A stretch of DNA of 42,234 nucleotides from an uncultured Pelagibacteraceae bacterium (GCA_902633965.1 CACPID010000007.1:1-42234), one strand, 5' to 3'. Shown: positions 1 to 10,573, numbered from the stretch's first letter. The notes: generated by a model not told the origin, from the sequence alone. Numbers and translations: made by a program.

Positions 1-31
1 TCTAAACATTTTTTATTTTAAAACATTTAAA

Positions 32-121
32 TGGCGGAGAGAGTGGGATTCGAACCCACGGTACCTGTGAGGGTACACACACTTTCCAAGCGTGCGCCTT
101 AAACCACTCGGCCACCTCTCC
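32..121 (-). tRNA. tRNA-Ser(GGA)
   Basis: A 90-nt class II tRNA with an encoded CCA end. The acceptor arm GGAGAGG pairs near the 3' end with CTCTCC. The anticodon loop carries GGA at tRNA positions 35-37 (complement of 85-87), decoding UCC/UCU. A long variable arm with GTACC/GGTAC stem is typical of serine tRNAs, and the T loop reads GGTTCGAATCC. It begins 3 nt after the stop codon of the upstream methyltransferase gene, so it is probably co-transcribed and released by RNase P cleavage. Bases 1-31 downstream of it hold nothing recognisable. Confidence 0.97.
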
Positions 122-124
122 TTG

Positions 125-973
125 TCATTTTTTTTGTATAATGGCTACCTCGTTACTTTTACCTTTAAAAATCTCTATACTTTTAAAATTTTTCAAAAAA
201 TATTTTTTATCTTCATCATTGATATATTTTGAATTAAAGTCTCTGTTTTCCTTAATTGCTAATAATATCTGCTTAAGGTCAGGGTACTCATTTTTTAAAT
301 TCATATCTTGTCTTGTCTCAGGGAAATCAAGCTCTTCACAGACAAAAATTCCATTTGGCGAAACTTTTCTAAAAAGTAAAAATAGACTGATTATTTGGTC
401 TTTTAGAGTATGTGACGCGTCTTCAATGATGATATTAAAATTATCATTATTTTTAATTAAAATTTCGTCAATTGAGTTTTCACTTGAACTATTAATATAA
501 AAATTTTTTAATCTAGATGATTTGTATCTAAATAAGTCAGGAAATATATCAGCTGAAAAAATTTTTGAATTTTTAAAATAGTAAAAAAAGGCTCCTGCCG
601 CATTTCCGTAAAAAGAGCCGATTTCTAATACATTTAGATTATCTCCTCTTATTTTTTCAAAGTACTTTTCATATATTTTCGAATAGCCATGAGCATCAAT
701 TCTTTTATTATTTTTTTTTATCGGCTGCATGTATTGATTAATATAATATTGGCCTTTATCGCTGTTGAAATACTCAAACAAAAAGTCTAAGTCTTTTTTA
801 AATAATTCACTGTTATTTTTAGAGTGACTGTCTAAGTTTATTACCTTAGGTAAAAAAGGAATATTTATTAAATATCTAAACGGTAATATGATAAATATAT
901 ACACTTTTAAAAATATGTTAGCTTTATGTATTCTATGTCTGTAGAAAATATTATAAAATGTTTTGATCCTCAT
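125..973 (-). CDS. Class I SAM-dependent methyltransferase, substrate unknown
   Basis: A 282-residue protein with a Rossmann-type SAM-binding motif, VLEIGSFYGNAAGAF, at about residues 115-129, preceded by an SDKG...HGYSKIYEKYF block. A downstream strand, NIIIEDASHTLKDQ, resembles the D-D/A-S-H motif of sugar/macrolide O-methyltransferases of the MycE/TylF-like kind. The N-terminal 45 residues are basic and hydrophobic, perhaps a membrane-associated helix. Start ATG at 973 lies 2 nt after the lepA stop, so it is the last protein gene of the translation operon and ends 3 nt before tRNA-Ser. A methyltransferase fold is well supported; the acceptor (sugar, small molecule or protein) cannot be read from the sequence. 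A glycosyltransferase at the other end of the operon makes a glycan substrate possible, but that is inference. Confidence 0.75.
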   Translation of the reverse strand: MRIKTFYNIFYRHRIHKANIFLKVYIFIILPFRYLINIPFLPKVINLDSHSKNNSELFKKDLDFLFEYFNSDKGQYYINQYMQPIKKNNKRIDAHGYSKIYEKYFEKIRGDNLNVLEIGSFYGNAAGAFFYYFKNSKIFSADIFPDLFRYKSSRLKNFYINSSSENSIDEILIKNNDNFNIIIEDASHTLKDQIISLFLLFRKVSPNGIFVCEELDFPETRQDMNLKNEYPDLKQILLAIKENRDFNSKYINDEDKKYFLKNFKSIEIFKGKSNEVAIIQKK

Positions 974-975
974 AT

Positions 976-2781
976 TTAATCTTTATTGATTTTTAAAACT
1001 CCTATGAAGGCTTCTTGAGGAATTTCAACTTTTCCAAATTGTTTAGATCTTGCTTTACCTTTTTTTTGTTTATCTAATAACTTCCGCTTTCGATCTCTTG
1101 CACCTCCACCATGAATTTTGGTTAAAACATCTTTTTTGAAGCCTTTTATAGTTTCTCTAGCTATAATTTTTCCACCTATTGCAGCTTGAATAGGTATCAT
1201 GAAATTATGTCTAGGTATTAAATCCTTAAGCTTTTCACATACTTCTCTTCCGATAGTTTGCGCAAAGTCTTTGTGAACCATCATAGCTAAAGCATCTACT
1301 GGTTCCCCATTAACTAAAATTGATAACTTGACTAACTCACCCTCTCTATGTCCTATTATTTCATAATCAAAGCTTGCATAGCCACTTGTTATAGACTTAA
1401 GTCTATCATTAAAATCAAATACTACCTCATTAAGTGGTATCTCATAATTCAAGACAGCTCTATTACCCGAGTAATTTAAATTTGTTTGAATCCCTCTTTT
1501 ATTTTGACATATTTTGATTATTGGTCCTAAATACTGATCAGGTGTGATAATTGTGGCCTTAATCCAGGGCTCCTCAATATATTTTATTATAGTTGGGTCA
1601 GGTAAATTGGATGGATTTTGTAGGTCTAGAACTTTATCATTGTTAAGATGAACCTTATAAACAACTCCGGGAGTGGTTGTAAGTAAGTTGATATCAAATT
1701 CTCTTTCTAGCCTTTCTGTAATAATTTCAAGGTGAAGTAAACCTAAAAACCCACACCTAAAACCAAGTCCTAAAGCTGATGATGACTCTGGTTCGTAAGA
1801 AAAACTCGAGTCATTTAATTTTAATTTAGCTAATCCATCTTTTAGTTTTTGATACTCAGAACTATCAACAGGAAAAAGTCCACAAAATACAACTGGCTTA
1901 CTCGGTTTAAATCCAGGTAACGCTTCTTTTAATGGTTTACTAGCTTCGCATATTGTATCCCCAACTTTTGTATCTGATAGATTTTTAATTCCTGTTATTA
2001 TAAAACCTATTTCTCCTGAATTTAGTTCATCCATGTCTTTTGGTTTGGGGGTAAAAACACCAACTTTTTCAACAATATATTCTTGGTTAGTAGACATCAT
2101 TTTTATTTTCATGTTTTTTTTAATTTTTCCATCTATTACTCTTATTAGAATTACAACTCCGAGATAAGAGTCGTACCAACTATCAACAAGAAGACATTTT
2201 AAAATATCGTTTTTATTGCCTCTTGGAGGTGGTAAAGTTTGAATAATCTTCTCTAATATCTCATCAATACCTTCGCCAGTTTTTCCAGAGCATGGTACTG
2301 AATTGGAGGTATCAATACCTATAACTTCTTCGATTTGATTTTTTGTTTTTTCAATTTCTGAGGCTGGTAGATCTATTTTATTTAAAATTGGAATAATTTC
2401 ATGATTTGTATCCATAGCCTGATACACATTTGCGAGAGTTTGAGCTTCAACGCCTTGAGTACTATCAACAATCAAAATTGATCCCTCACAAGCATATAAA
2501 GATCTGCTTACTTCATAACTAAAATCTACGTGACCTGGAGTATCAATAATATTTAGTATGTAATCTTTTCCATCCTTTGATTTGTAGTTTAACTTTACAG
2601 TTTGCGCCTTGATAGTAATACCTCTTTCTCTTTCGATATCCATAGAGTCTAGAACTTGAGCTTTCATCTCTCTTTCTGTTAGGCCACCACATTTATGAAT
2701 AATTCTATCAGCTATTGTAGATTTACCATGATCTATATGTGCAATAATTGCAAAGTTTCTTATATTATCAATTGTAGACAT
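976..2781 (-). CDS. lepA: Elongation factor 4 (LepA), ribosome back-translocating GTPase
   Basis: A translational GTPase related to EF-G. From the preferred start it has the P-loop AHIDHGKS at residues 14-21, switch motif [18 protein letters not shown], and the LepA-specific C-terminal region ending with a Lys/Arg-rich [17 protein letters not shown] stretch. About 601 residues, the normal family length. The reading frame extends 12 codons upstream to 2817, into pheT, but the ATG at 2781 gives the canonical N-terminus ([17 protein letters not shown]) and sits one base after the pheT stop (TAA A ATG). It is co-transcribed with pheST and probably translated by coupling. LepA is known to bind stalled or mis-translocated ribosomes. 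Confidence 0.97.
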   Translation of the reverse strand: MSTIDNIRNFAIIAHIDHGKSTIADRIIHKCGGLTEREMKAQVLDSMDIERERGITIKAQTVKLNYKSKDGKDYILNIIDTPGHVDFSYEVSRSLYACEGSILIVDSTQGVEAQTLANVYQAMDTNHEIIPILNKIDLPASEIEKTKNQIEEVIGIDTSNSVPCSGKTGEGIDEILEKIIQTLPPPRGNKNDILKCLLVDSWYDSYLGVVILIRVIDGKIKKNMKIKMMSTNQEYIVEKVGVFTPKPKDMDELNSGEIGFIITGIKNLSDTKVGDTICEASKPLKEALPGFKPSKPVVFCGLFPVDSSEYQKLKDGLAKLKLNDSSFSYEPESSSALGLGFRCGFLGLLHLEIITERLEREFDINLLTTTPGVVYKVHLNNDKVLDLQNPSNLPDPTIIKYIEEPWIKATIITPDQYLGPIIKICQNKRGIQTNLNYSGNRAVLNYEIPLNEVVFDFNDRLKSITSGYASFDYEIIGHREGELVKLSILVNGEPVDALAMMVHKDFAQTIGREVCEKLKDLIPRHNFMIPIQAAIGGKIIARETIKGFKKDVLTKIHGGGARDRKRKLLDKQKKGKARSKQFGKVEIPQEAFIGVLKINKD

Positions 2782-2782
2782 T

Positions 2783-5191
2783 TTAGGATCTAATTTTTGC
2801 GCCTGTCTTAGACTCAACAGTTGAAATAATCAAATTATTTATTTTTTCTAGATCTTTATCATTTAAAGATTTTTTTAATGACTGAATTGTTACATTCAAG
2901 GCAATTGATTTTTTATCACTTGGGATATTTTCTCCTTCATATAAATCGAAAACCTTTACATTTTTAATTAAGTTATTATCGATCTCATAAATAATTTTTA
3001 CTAATTCTTGTACATTTAAATTTTTATCTATTATGAATGCAAAATCTCTTTCAGACTTTTGAAAATCTGAATATTCATATTTATTTTTTTGGTCCTTAAG
3101 TTTATTTTTATGAAGCTCGATTTTATCTAAAAAAATTTCAAATAATATTAATGCTTCAGTTTTAATCTGTAATTTTTGATTAATATTTGGATGAATTTCA
3201 CCAAAAAAAGCTATTGGGTAATTAGATTTTGAGTCTTGATAAATGGCTCCAGATTTTCCAGGATGATAGTAATTTGGTGCATTTGAGTTGATATGAAATT
3301 TTTTGTCATCTAACCCTGTCTCAATTAAGGTTTGCATTACATCTCTTTTTGCATCAAAAACGTCAACTTTTCTTTCTTTCTCAATCCAATTAAGTCTGGA
3401 AATCATGCCAGACTTTATTCCTGCAATAACTATCTGTTGCTGTCCTGGTTTTTTTCCACTAAAAATTGGTCCAATCTCAAATAAAGAAATATCTTTTACA
3501 TCTCGATCTAAATTTTTTTTTAAATAAAAAATTAAGTTTGAAAAAATTGAGCTTCTCAAAACATTTAAATCCGAGCTTATTGGATTTACTATTTTTACTT
3601 CATGTTTTTCCTCTTTAAATAACTCATTTATTTTTGAGTCTGTAAATGACCACGTTACAGTTTCATAGTAACCCTTTGATGCAACTGATCTTTGCAAGAA
3701 ATGGAATAATTTTTGACGTGCATTTAAAGTTTGTTTATTTCTAGTTTTTTCTGGTAATTCAGTTTTAATTCTATCGTATCCCTTAATTCTCACTATTTCC
3801 TCAACAATATCAATTGGTTGTAAAATATCTGGTCTCCAGGAAGGCACTTTTAGATTTAGATCCTTTTTATTTTTTTTTACTAGAAAACCAAGATCTGATA
3901 AAATCTTAGTCATTCCCCTAACTTCAACTTTAAAGCCCGTTGTGTTATTAAATAAATCAATTGGAAACTTAATAGCTTTGTGGTTTGATTTTTCTTTTTT
4001 TGTAATATTTATTTTGCTAATTGTTCCACCACATATATTTTGTATTAATTCGGCTGCCTTAATCAACCCGTCTTCAATTGAATTTGGATCTATGCCTCTT
4101 TCAAATCTATATTTTGCATCTGTATCTAAATTTAAGATTTTTGAAGTAGATCTAATAGATTTTGGTTTAAAATATGCTGATTCTAAAAGTATATTCTTTG
4201 TATTGAGTTCTGTTCCTGACCTAACGCCACCTATAATGCCACCTAAACCCAAAACACCTGATGCATCGGATATAACACACATATTATCGCCAAGTAAATA
4301 TTTTTTATTATCCAATGCTTCAAAGCTTTCTCCTTTTTTGGAATTTCTAACAATGATACCTTTATCAATTTTATCTGCATCATAAGCATGAAGTGGCCTG
4401 TTAAGATCCATCATAACATAATTTGTTACATCCACTACTGCAGATATTGGTTTTTGTCCCAGTGATAATATTTTTTCTTTCAACCATTTTGGACTTTCAG
4501 TATTTTTAATTCCTTTGATGAGTAAACTACCAAACTTTGTGCATCCTTGATTTTTATCATTAGTTATTTTGACTTTTATTTTGTTTAAACCTGAAAAATT
4601 TATTTTACTTTTATTTTTATTTTTTAATTTGCCAGCTCCAGCGGCTGCAAGATCTCTTGCAATTCCTCTTACACCAAGACAATCTGCTCTATTTGGTGTA
4701 ATTGAAAGATCTACAACTTTTTGATTTTTGTTTACGAAATATTTTTTTCCAACTTGTTTGCTGTATTTTGTTGGGGAAAGAGTAATAATTCCCTCACTTT
4801 CATTTGATAATTTTAGCTCTGATTCTGAGCAAAGCATGCCGTAAGATGTTACACCTCTGATTTTACTAACAGAGAGCTTTGTTTGGCTTTTAGGAATAGT
4901 TGCCCCAGGAGGAGCATAAACAGTTAAAAGATCATTTTTGGCATTTGGAGCTCCACATACAACTTTTACTTTTTCCTTTTGTCCAATATCAACATCGCAT
5001 AACTTGAGTCTATCTGCATTAGGATGTTTTTCCGCCTTTAGGATTTTAGCAACTATAAATTTATCTAATTCAGAGGATTGACTTTCAAAACTTTCAACCT
5101 CTAGACCTATACTTGTTAATTTATCAATGATTTTTTGATCGTCGAGTTTTGTGTCTAAATGTTCTTTAAGCCAATTAATTGTAAATTTCAT
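2783..5191 (-). CDS. pheT: Phenylalanyl-tRNA synthetase beta subunit
   Basis: An 802-residue beta subunit of the alpha2-beta2 enzyme that charges tRNA-Phe. Visible in order: N-terminal [13 protein letters not shown], an EMAP/Arc1-like tRNA-binding domain ([15 protein letters not shown] at about 56-70, [23 protein letters not shown]), the B3/B4 editing region ([10 protein letters not shown]-like motif, [10 protein letters not shown]), B5, the catalytic-like core, and a C-terminal FDX-ACB anticodon-binding domain beginning near [11 protein letters not shown]. The length is normal. Its ATG overlaps the pheS stop by 4 nt, and its stop is one base before lepA, so translational coupling is likely. 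It has no odd residues and is a confident core gene. Confidence 0.97.
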   Translation of the reverse strand: MKFTINWLKEHLDTKLDDQKIIDKLTSIGLEVESFESQSSELDKFIVAKILKAEKHPNADRLKLCDVDIGQKEKVKVVCGAPNAKNDLLTVYAPPGATIPKSQTKLSVSKIRGVTSYGMLCSESELKLSNESEGIITLSPTKYSKQVGKKYFVNKNQKVVDLSITPNRADCLGVRGIARDLAAAGAGKLKNKNKSKINFSGLNKIKVKITNDKNQGCTKFGSLLIKGIKNTESPKWLKEKILSLGQKPISAVVDVTNYVMMDLNRPLHAYDADKIDKGIIVRNSKKGESFEALDNKKYLLGDNMCVISDASGVLGLGGIIGGVRSGTELNTKNILLESAYFKPKSIRSTSKILNLDTDAKYRFERGIDPNSIEDGLIKAAELIQNICGGTISKINITKKEKSNHKAIKFPIDLFNNTTGFKVEVRGMTKILSDLGFLVKKNKKDLNLKVPSWRPDILQPIDIVEEIVRIKGYDRIKTELPEKTRNKQTLNARQKLFHFLQRSVASKGYYETVTWSFTDSKINELFKEEKHEVKIVNPISSDLNVLRSSIFSNLIFYLKKNLDRDVKDISLFEIGPIFSGKKPGQQQIVIAGIKSGMISRLNWIEKERKVDVFDAKRDVMQTLIETGLDDKKFHINSNAPNYYHPGKSGAIYQDSKSNYPIAFFGEIHPNINQKLQIKTEALILFEIFLDKIELHKNKLKDQKNKYEYSDFQKSERDFAFIIDKNLNVQELVKIIYEIDNNLIKNVKVFDLYEGENIPSDKKSIALNVTIQSLKKSLNDKDLEKINNLIISTVESKTGAKIRS

Positions 5192-6255
5192 CTACTAAGG
5201 CCTCTGTAGTTTGAGGGAACATCTAAAGGATCAAATCCAAAATGATTTAACCATCTGTAATCAGTTTCAAAAAAAGCTCTTAAGTCATTAATGCCGTATT
5301 TTAGCATTGCAAGTCTATCAATCCCCATACCAAAAGCATAACCTTGGTACTTTTGTGGATCTACCTTAACATTTTTTAAAACATTTGGATGCACCATTCC
5401 ACATCCAAGAATTTCTAACCATTTATCACCTTCTCCAATTATTATTTTTCCGTCTTTTAGTCTATAGCCAATATCAACCTCTGCCGAAGGTTCAGTAAAA
5501 GGAAAGTGGCTTGGTCTAAACCTCATTTTAATTTTATCTATTTCAAAAAATTCTTTAATAAAATAGTTCAAACATCCCTTTAGGTGCCCCATGTTTATAT
5601 TTTTATCTATATGAAGACCCTCTACCTGATGAAACATAGGTGCATGGGTTTGATCACTATCAGATCTATAAGTTCTTCCAGGTGCAATAACCTTAAAAGG
5701 TGGTTTTCCTCCTAACATAGTTCTCACTTGCACTGGTGAAGTATGAGTTCTTAACAAATATTCTTTATTATCATCTAGATAAAAAGTATCATGCATATCT
5801 CTTGCCGGATGATTATCTGGTGTATTAAGTGCAGTGAAATTATTATATTCATTTTCAACATCGGGCCCTTCTGCAACACTAAAACCTATTTCAGAAAATA
5901 TAGAAGATATTTCATCAATTACTTGTGATACGGGATGTATTTTTCCTCTTTTAAAACTTCTTTCTGGCAAAGTAACATCTACTTTTTCGTTTTGAAGTTT
6001 TTGAATAATTTCTTTTATTTCAATATCTTTGATTTTTTTCTCAATGGTTTTCTGAAGTTCATCTTTAATTGCATTAAGATCTGATGCAAACTTTTTTCTA
6101 ATATCTGGTGACATAGAGCCCATCTTTTTAAACTCATTTGAAATTTTTCCAGTTTTGCCAAATAGTTCTGACTTGATTTGATTAATATTATTTAAATCTA
6201 AATCATCTTTTAATTTTAAAAGATATTCATCTTTAATTTTTATAATATCAGACAT
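5188..6255 (-). CDS. pheS: Phenylalanyl-tRNA synthetase alpha subunit
   Basis: The catalytic alpha subunit, 355 residues. The N-terminal coiled-coil arm (about 1-90, Lys/Glu/Ile-rich) precedes a class II aminoacyl-tRNA synthetase core: [26 protein letters not shown], motif 2 at [21 protein letters not shown], and motif 3 at [21 protein letters not shown]. It ends with NYRGLSR, overlapping the pheT start by 4 nt. It lies 43 nt downstream of rplT in the classic thrS-infC-rpmI-rplT-pheST order. I saw no Phe-rich leader peptide or attenuator in the 43-nt gap, so E. coli-style attenuation is not supported here. Confidence 0.97.
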   Translation of the reverse strand: MSDIIKIKDEYLLKLKDDLDLNNINQIKSELFGKTGKISNEFKKMGSMSPDIRKKFASDLNAIKDELQKTIEKKIKDIEIKEIIQKLQNEKVDVTLPERSFKRGKIHPVSQVIDEISSIFSEIGFSVAEGPDVENEYNNFTALNTPDNHPARDMHDTFYLDDNKEYLLRTHTSPVQVRTMLGGKPPFKVIAPGRTYRSDSDQTHAPMFHQVEGLHIDKNINMGHLKGCLNYFIKEFFEIDKIKMRFRPSHFPFTEPSAEVDIGYRLKDGKIIIGEGDKWLEILGCGMVHPNVLKNVKVDPQKYQGYAFGMGIDRLAMLKYGINDLRAFFETDYRWLNHFGFDPLDVPSNYRGLSR

Positions 6256-6298
6256 CTTATTAGAATATTTCTTAACTTAGGAAAAACAATAGAGAAGA

Positions 6299-6655
6299 TT
6301 AGTTTAAGGCTGCTTGAGCCTTTTTAACTATGGTTTTAAATGCCTCTGGGTTATCATATGCTATTTCTGCTAGAATTTTCCTATCTAATTTAATACCAGA
6401 CTTATTTAAACCATGAATAAATTTTGAATATGTCAATCCCTCAGCTCTTACACCTGCATTAATTCTTTGTATCCATAATGATTTAAATTCTCTTTTTTTA
6501 TTTCTTCGATCTCTGTAAGCATACTGCATGGATTTCTCCATAGCTTGTCTAGCAACTCTAATAGTATTTTTTCTTCTTCCCCATTGGCCTTTTACAGCTT
6601 TTAGAACTTTTTTGTGTTTTGCTCTACTGGTTACACCTCTTTTTACTCGAGCCAT
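6299..6655 (-). CDS. rplT: 50S ribosomal protein L20
   Basis: A 118-residue, very basic ribosomal protein that binds 23S rRNA early in 50S assembly. The N-terminus [19 protein letters not shown] and the [16 protein letters not shown] and [20 protein letters not shown] blocks are diagnostic of L20. The length matches the family. The ATG lies one base after the rpmI stop. In enterobacteria L20 represses its own operon by binding mRNA; I could not recognise such an operator here. Confidence 0.98.
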   Translation of the reverse strand: MARVKRGVTSRAKHKKVLKAVKGQWGRRKNTIRVARQAMEKSMQYAYRDRRNKKREFKSLWIQRINAGVRAEGLTYSKFIHGLNKSGIKLDRKILAEIAYDNPEAFKTIVKKAQAALN

Positions 6656-6656
6656 A

Positions 6657-6863
6657 TTATCCTCTTAGACTGTAAGGCATGTAAGATTTTACAATTTTTC
6701 CATCTTGTTTAGACATTGTTGTTGTGCCTCTTTGCTTTCTTATCTGTGAATTAGTTCTTTTTATCATTCCATGCCTCTTTCCTGCTTGGGCCATAATTAC
6801 TTTGCCTTTTGCAGAAATTTTGAACCTTTTTTTTGCTGAACTTTTTGTTTTCAATTTTGGCAT
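6657..6863 (-). CDS. rpmI: 50S ribosomal protein L35
   Basis: A 68-residue basic protein with the L35 signature: [15 protein letters not shown] at the N-terminus, [19 protein letters not shown] in the middle, and an M(P)Y-type C-terminus. Slightly longer than the usual 64-66 residues. It sits between infC (53-nt gap) and rplT (1-nt gap). The 53-nt gap to infC is one of the longest inside this operon; it is AT-rich and shows no strong Shine-Dalgarno or clear hairpin. Confidence 0.97.
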   Translation of the reverse strand: MPKLKTKSSAKKRFKISAKGKVIMAQAGKRHGMIKRTNSQIRKQRGTTTMSKQDGKIVKSYMPYSLRG

Positions 6864-6916
6864 GGCCGAACTTATACAAATATAATTTTAGATTTACAAC
6901 CCTAATTTAGTGCTTA

Positions 6917-7459
6917 CTACAAAGGCTGAATTACCATTATCATTTGTTTTCCATCAAACTTTGGATGAAGTTCTATTTTTCCAATTGAAGACATATCAGC
7001 TTTGATTTTTTCCATTAATTCGTTACCGAGATGTGTATGCTGTAATTCTCTTCCCTTAAATCGAATTGTAAACTTTACTTTATCTCCCTTTGACAAGAAT
7101 TTTTGAGCATTTTTTATTTTGAAAGTATAGTCATGTACTTCCGTTACAGGTCTAAGTTTAATCTCTTTTAAGTCTATTTTCTTTTGTTTCTTTTTTGCTT
7201 TATTGGCTTTTTTTTGAGCATCATATTTATATTTTCCCATGTCCATTATTTTACAGACCGGTGGTTTTGCATTAGGTGAAATTTCTATTAAATCTAACCC
7301 CTCATTTTTTGCCATAGATATTGCTTCAGTAGTATTTAATACACCAAGATTTTCTCCATCACTTGAGATAACTTGAACCTCAGGTGAATAAATTCTATTG
7401 TTAGATCTTGGACCTCTATCTTTAGTTCTTCTCTGAAAGTAATTTTTTTGATCTGCCAC
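6917..7459 (-). CDS. infC: Translation initiation factor IF-3, GTG start
   Basis: IF-3 binds the 30S subunit, prevents premature 50S joining and checks start-codon choice. The 180-residue protein has the N-terminal domain (NNRIYSPEVQVISSDGENLGV, then LDLIEISPNAKPPVCKIMDMGKYKY), a Lys-rich linker, and the C-terminal domain (DLKEIKLRPVTEVHDY..., ending MIMVIQPL). The only start that keeps the full N-domain is GTG at 7459, the base directly after the thrS stop codon (TAAGTG). The next ATG would remove much of the N-terminal domain. IF-3 genes commonly use rare starts as part of autoregulation (AUU in E. coli); here the non-ATG start is retained but is GTG. Confidence 0.95.
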   Translation of the reverse strand: MADQKNYFQRRTKDRGPRSNNRIYSPEVQVISSDGENLGVLNTTEAISMAKNEGLDLIEISPNAKPPVCKIMDMGKYKYDAQKKANKAKKKQKKIDLKEIKLRPVTEVHDYTFKIKNAQKFLSKGDKVKFTIRFKGRELQHTHLGNELMEKIKADMSSIGKIELHPKFDGKQMIMVIQPL

Positions 7460-9376
7460 TTAGTTTGAAGGTGCTTGACTTAAAGCAGTATATAGTTCTA
7501 AAAATTTATCTAGCTTCATATTTTCTTGTTTATTATTATCTAACTTTCTAATAGTTACACTATTACTGTCAACTTCTTTTTTACCACAAATTAATAGAAC
7601 TGGTATCTTTGAAAGTGAATGTTCCCTTATTTTGTAATTTAAATTATGGTTTTTTAAATCTACTATACAATTTATACCCTTATCATTTATCTCATTAGAA
7701 ACTTTTTTAGCATAATCATCAAAATCATCTGATACTGGTATTACAACGACCTGCAAAGGGCTTATCCAAAAAGGTAGCTTGCCAGCATAATTTTCAATTA
7801 GAATTCCAATAAATCTTTCTAGCGATCCAAATAATGCTCTGTGAAGCATTACTGGAACTTTTTTTGATCCATCTTTATCAACATAAGATGCACCTAATCT
7901 TTCTGGTAAATTAAGATCTACTTGCAATGTTCCACACTGCCAATCTCTTCCAATTGCATCTCTTAAAACAAATTCAATTTTTGGACCATAAAAAGCTCCT
8001 TCACCTTTATTAATGCTATACTCTAATTTTGTAGCTTTAACTGCCTCAAGCAGAGCAGCCTCAGACTTATCCCAAACTTTATCATCACCAACTCTAACTT
8101 CAGGTCTGTCAGAATATTTCAATATTACATTGCTAAACCCTAAATTTTTATAAATATCTAAAATTAGATTTGTAACACTTAAAGACTCGCCTGTGATTTG
8201 ATCTTCTGTACAAAAAATATGCGCGTCATCTTGAGTGAAAGCTCTTACTCTCATTAAACCATGTAATGCTCCAGATGGCTCGTACCTGTGTACCTTTCCA
8301 AACTCAGACATTTTTAAAGGAAGGTCTCTATAACTTTTTAAACCTTGATTAAAAACTTGAACACAACCAGGACAATTCATTGGTTTGATAGCAAATATTT
8401 TCTCATCAGGAGTGGTTGAGGTGTACATATGTTCGCCAAACTTTTCCCAGTGGCCTGATTTTTCCCATAAGCTTCTGTCTAAAATTTCGGGTGTATTTAT
8501 TTCTTTATAGCCAGCCTTTCTTTGTCTTAGTCTCATATAATCAATTAATTTTTGAAAAAGACTCCATCCTCTCTCATGCCAAAATACAGATCCTGGACTT
8601 TCCTCTCTAAAGTGAAAAAGGTCCATTTCTTTTCCAAGTTTTCTGTGATCTCTTTTTTCTGCCTCCTCAATTCTTTTAAGATAATCATCTAATTCCTTTT
8701 GCGATGGCCATGCTGTTCCATAAATTCTTTGTAACATTTCATTGTTTGAGTCACCTCTCCAATATGCTCCTGATACTTTCATTAATTTAAAGTGCTTTCC
8801 AATTTTTCCAGTTGAGGATAAATGAGGACCTCTACATAAATCATGCCATTTACCATGAAAATATAAAGAGATTTCTTCTCCCTCGGGAATACTCTCTATA
8901 ATTTCAGATTTATAAATCTCACCTTTTTTTTTAAAATGATCTGCAGCTTTGTTTCTTTCCCAAACTTCTCTCCTTGTTTCCTCATCTCTATCTACAATTT
9001 CTTTCATTCTTTTTTCAATTTTATCTAAATCATCCTGAGTAAAGGGCTCTTTTCGTGCAAAATCATAATAAAAACCGTTATCAATAACTGGTCCTATAGT
9101 TACTTGAGTTCCGGGGAATATCTCTTGGACTGCCATCGCAAGTATGTGAGCCGTATCATGTCTAATAGTATCAACTCCCTCACGGTCTTTAGAAGTGAAT
9201 ATTTTAACTAAAGAATCTTTTTCAATATTAAAAGAGAGATCTTTTTGCTCTCCATCAACACTCATTATAAGTGCATTCTTAGAAAGTGATTTGCTTATTT
9301 TATTACATATATCTAAACCATTAACTGGCTTGTCAAATTTTATTTGTTTCCCATCTGGTAAAGTAATATTTGGCAT
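7460..9376 (-). CDS. thrS: Threonyl-tRNA synthetase
   Basis: A 638-residue class II synthetase charging tRNA-Thr. Domain order: TGS domain (MPNITLPDGKQIKFDKPVNGLDI, about 1-60), the second additional (editing) domain with HDTAHILAMAVQ and the late CRGPHLSSTG motif, the catalytic core with MNCPGCVQVF (zinc Cys), motif 2 (HRYEPSGALHGLMRVRAFTQDDAH), motif 3 (LHRALFGSLERFIGILIE), then the anticodon-binding domain. Normal length. Its ATG overlaps the stop of the upstream glycosyltransferase by one base (TAATG), and its own stop abuts the infC GTG start, so it lies in a tightly coupled operon. Confidence 0.98.
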   Translation of the reverse strand: MPNITLPDGKQIKFDKPVNGLDICNKISKSLSKNALIMSVDGEQKDLSFNIEKDSLVKIFTSKDREGVDTIRHDTAHILAMAVQEIFPGTQVTIGPVIDNGFYYDFARKEPFTQDDLDKIEKRMKEIVDRDEETRREVWERNKAADHFKKKGEIYKSEIIESIPEGEEISLYFHGKWHDLCRGPHLSSTGKIGKHFKLMKVSGAYWRGDSNNEMLQRIYGTAWPSQKELDDYLKRIEEAEKRDHRKLGKEMDLFHFREESPGSVFWHERGWSLFQKLIDYMRLRQRKAGYKEINTPEILDRSLWEKSGHWEKFGEHMYTSTTPDEKIFAIKPMNCPGCVQVFNQGLKSYRDLPLKMSEFGKVHRYEPSGALHGLMRVRAFTQDDAHIFCTEDQITGESLSVTNLILDIYKNLGFSNVILKYSDRPEVRVGDDKVWDKSEAALLEAVKATKLEYSINKGEGAFYGPKIEFVLRDAIGRDWQCGTLQVDLNLPERLGASYVDKDGSKKVPVMLHRALFGSLERFIGILIENYAGKLPFWISPLQVVVIPVSDDFDDYAKKVSNEINDKGINCIVDLKNHNLNYKIREHSLSKIPVLLICGKKEVDSNSVTIRKLDNNKQENMKLDKFLELYTALSQAPSN

Positions 9377-10530
9377 TAGTTTACTAATTTTTTATATTCT
9401 GAATAAGTATTTAAACACATTTTTTCAATATTAAATCTATTTATAACGTTTTTTCTTCCTTCTCTACCCATTAAATCTAAAGTTAAAGTATCTAATTTTA
9501 TAATTTCGTTAAGTTTGTCGCATAAAGATTTGGGATTTCCACTTTCAAATAAAAGTCCAGTTTTATTATCAATTACAGTTTCTTTTGACCCTCCAATGTT
9601 ACTGGCAATAATAGGTTTTTTCATTGCTTGGGCCTCTACAGAAACTCTGCCAAAAGCTTCGGGTTCTATAGATGATGATACAATTACATCAGAAATATAA
9701 TAAGCGACGGGCATCACTTTACAATTATCAACAAATTTAATATTTTGTGTAAGGTTAAATTGCTCGACAAGTCTCTCAAGTTTTTTTCTGAAAACGGTCC
9801 TACCTTGATCATCACCAAGAATTACAGCAACAAAATCTAACTCTGGGTTACTTTGTTTGAACAAATTTATTGCCTCTATAAACATTTCTTGTCCTTTCCA
9901 AGCGGTTAATCTTCCAGGTAATAGTATAATTTTCTTATTATCCTCGATTTTCCAAGTGGCTTTGAGTTTATCTATGTCTTTTTTTTTGATTATGTCTGAG
10001 TTAAAATATTCAGTATTAATTCCTCTAAAGATAACTAAAAACTTTTTTTTTGAATTTAAAAATTTTTGATAATTTTCCGAAATATGAGAGAAGATAAAAT
10101 TTGAACCTGCAATTAATACATCCGACTTGACCATTATTGAGTTATAAAACTTTTTTATTGAATTTTTAAAATTGTAAGTACCATGAAATGTTGTAACAAA
10201 TTTTCGTCTTGTAATTTTTGTTGCTATATAACATGACCATGCTGGTGCCCTGCTCCTTGCGTGAACAATGGAAATATTTAAAAATAAAATCAAAAGAGTT
10301 AAGGCAATACTATTAATGAGAATTATCAAAGGATTTTTACTTTGAACAGGTAGTTTTATAAGTTTCACTTTCTTTTTATCAATGTATTTAATGAGCTCAC
10401 CACCGCTGGTTACTATATATGACTTACAATCCTGTTCATGCAAGTAGTGTGCTAAATCATAACATCCTGTTTCTGCTCCTCCATAACCTAACCTTGGTAT
10501 AACTTGTAAGACTTTTAATTTTGATGCCAT
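9376..10530 (-). CDS. GT4-family glycosyltransferase
   Basis: A 384-residue GT-B fold retaining glycosyltransferase. The N-terminal domain starts KVLQVIPRLGYGGAETGCYDLA (acceptor-side GGAE motif). A hydrophobic stretch at about 68-86 (LIILINSIALTLLILFL) may contact the membrane. The C-terminal donor domain has LLPGRLTAWKGQEMFIEAI and the E-x7-E nucleotide-sugar motif in EAFGRVSVEAQAMKKPIIASNIGG. This class adds sugars to lipids, LPS cores or polysaccharides; the donor and acceptor cannot be told. It is the first gene of the thrS-to-lepA operon, an unusual place for a surface-glycan gene, and is divergent from the hydrolase across only 43 bp. Confidence 0.85.
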   Translation of the reverse strand: MASKLKVLQVIPRLGYGGAETGCYDLAHYLHEQDCKSYIVTSGGELIKYIDKKKVKLIKLPVQSKNPLIILINSIALTLLILFLNISIVHARSRAPAWSCYIATKITRRKFVTTFHGTYNFKNSIKKFYNSIMVKSDVLIAGSNFIFSHISENYQKFLNSKKKFLVIFRGINTEYFNSDIIKKKDIDKLKATWKIEDNKKIILLPGRLTAWKGQEMFIEAINLFKQSNPELDFVAVILGDDQGRTVFRKKLERLVEQFNLTQNIKFVDNCKVMPVAYYISDVIVSSSIEPEAFGRVSVEAQAMKKPIIASNIGGSKETVIDNKTGLLFESGNPKSLCDKLNEIIKLDTLTLDLMGREGRKNVINRFNIEKMCLNTYSEYKKLVN

Positions 10531-10573
10531 TGAATTAAAATATACATTATCAATTGATGTAAATAAACTTTAT

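Noticed and set aside
6864-6916. L20-type operator or riboswitch in the infC-rpmI gap
   Set aside because: Only 53 bp of AT-rich sequence with no recognisable stem structure.
10543-10561. Imperfect palindrome TACAT...ATGTA in the 43-bp spacer between the glycosyltransferase and hydrolase
   Set aside because: Only five clean base pairs per arm in AT-rich DNA; it could be a -10 element, but not enough to call an operator.
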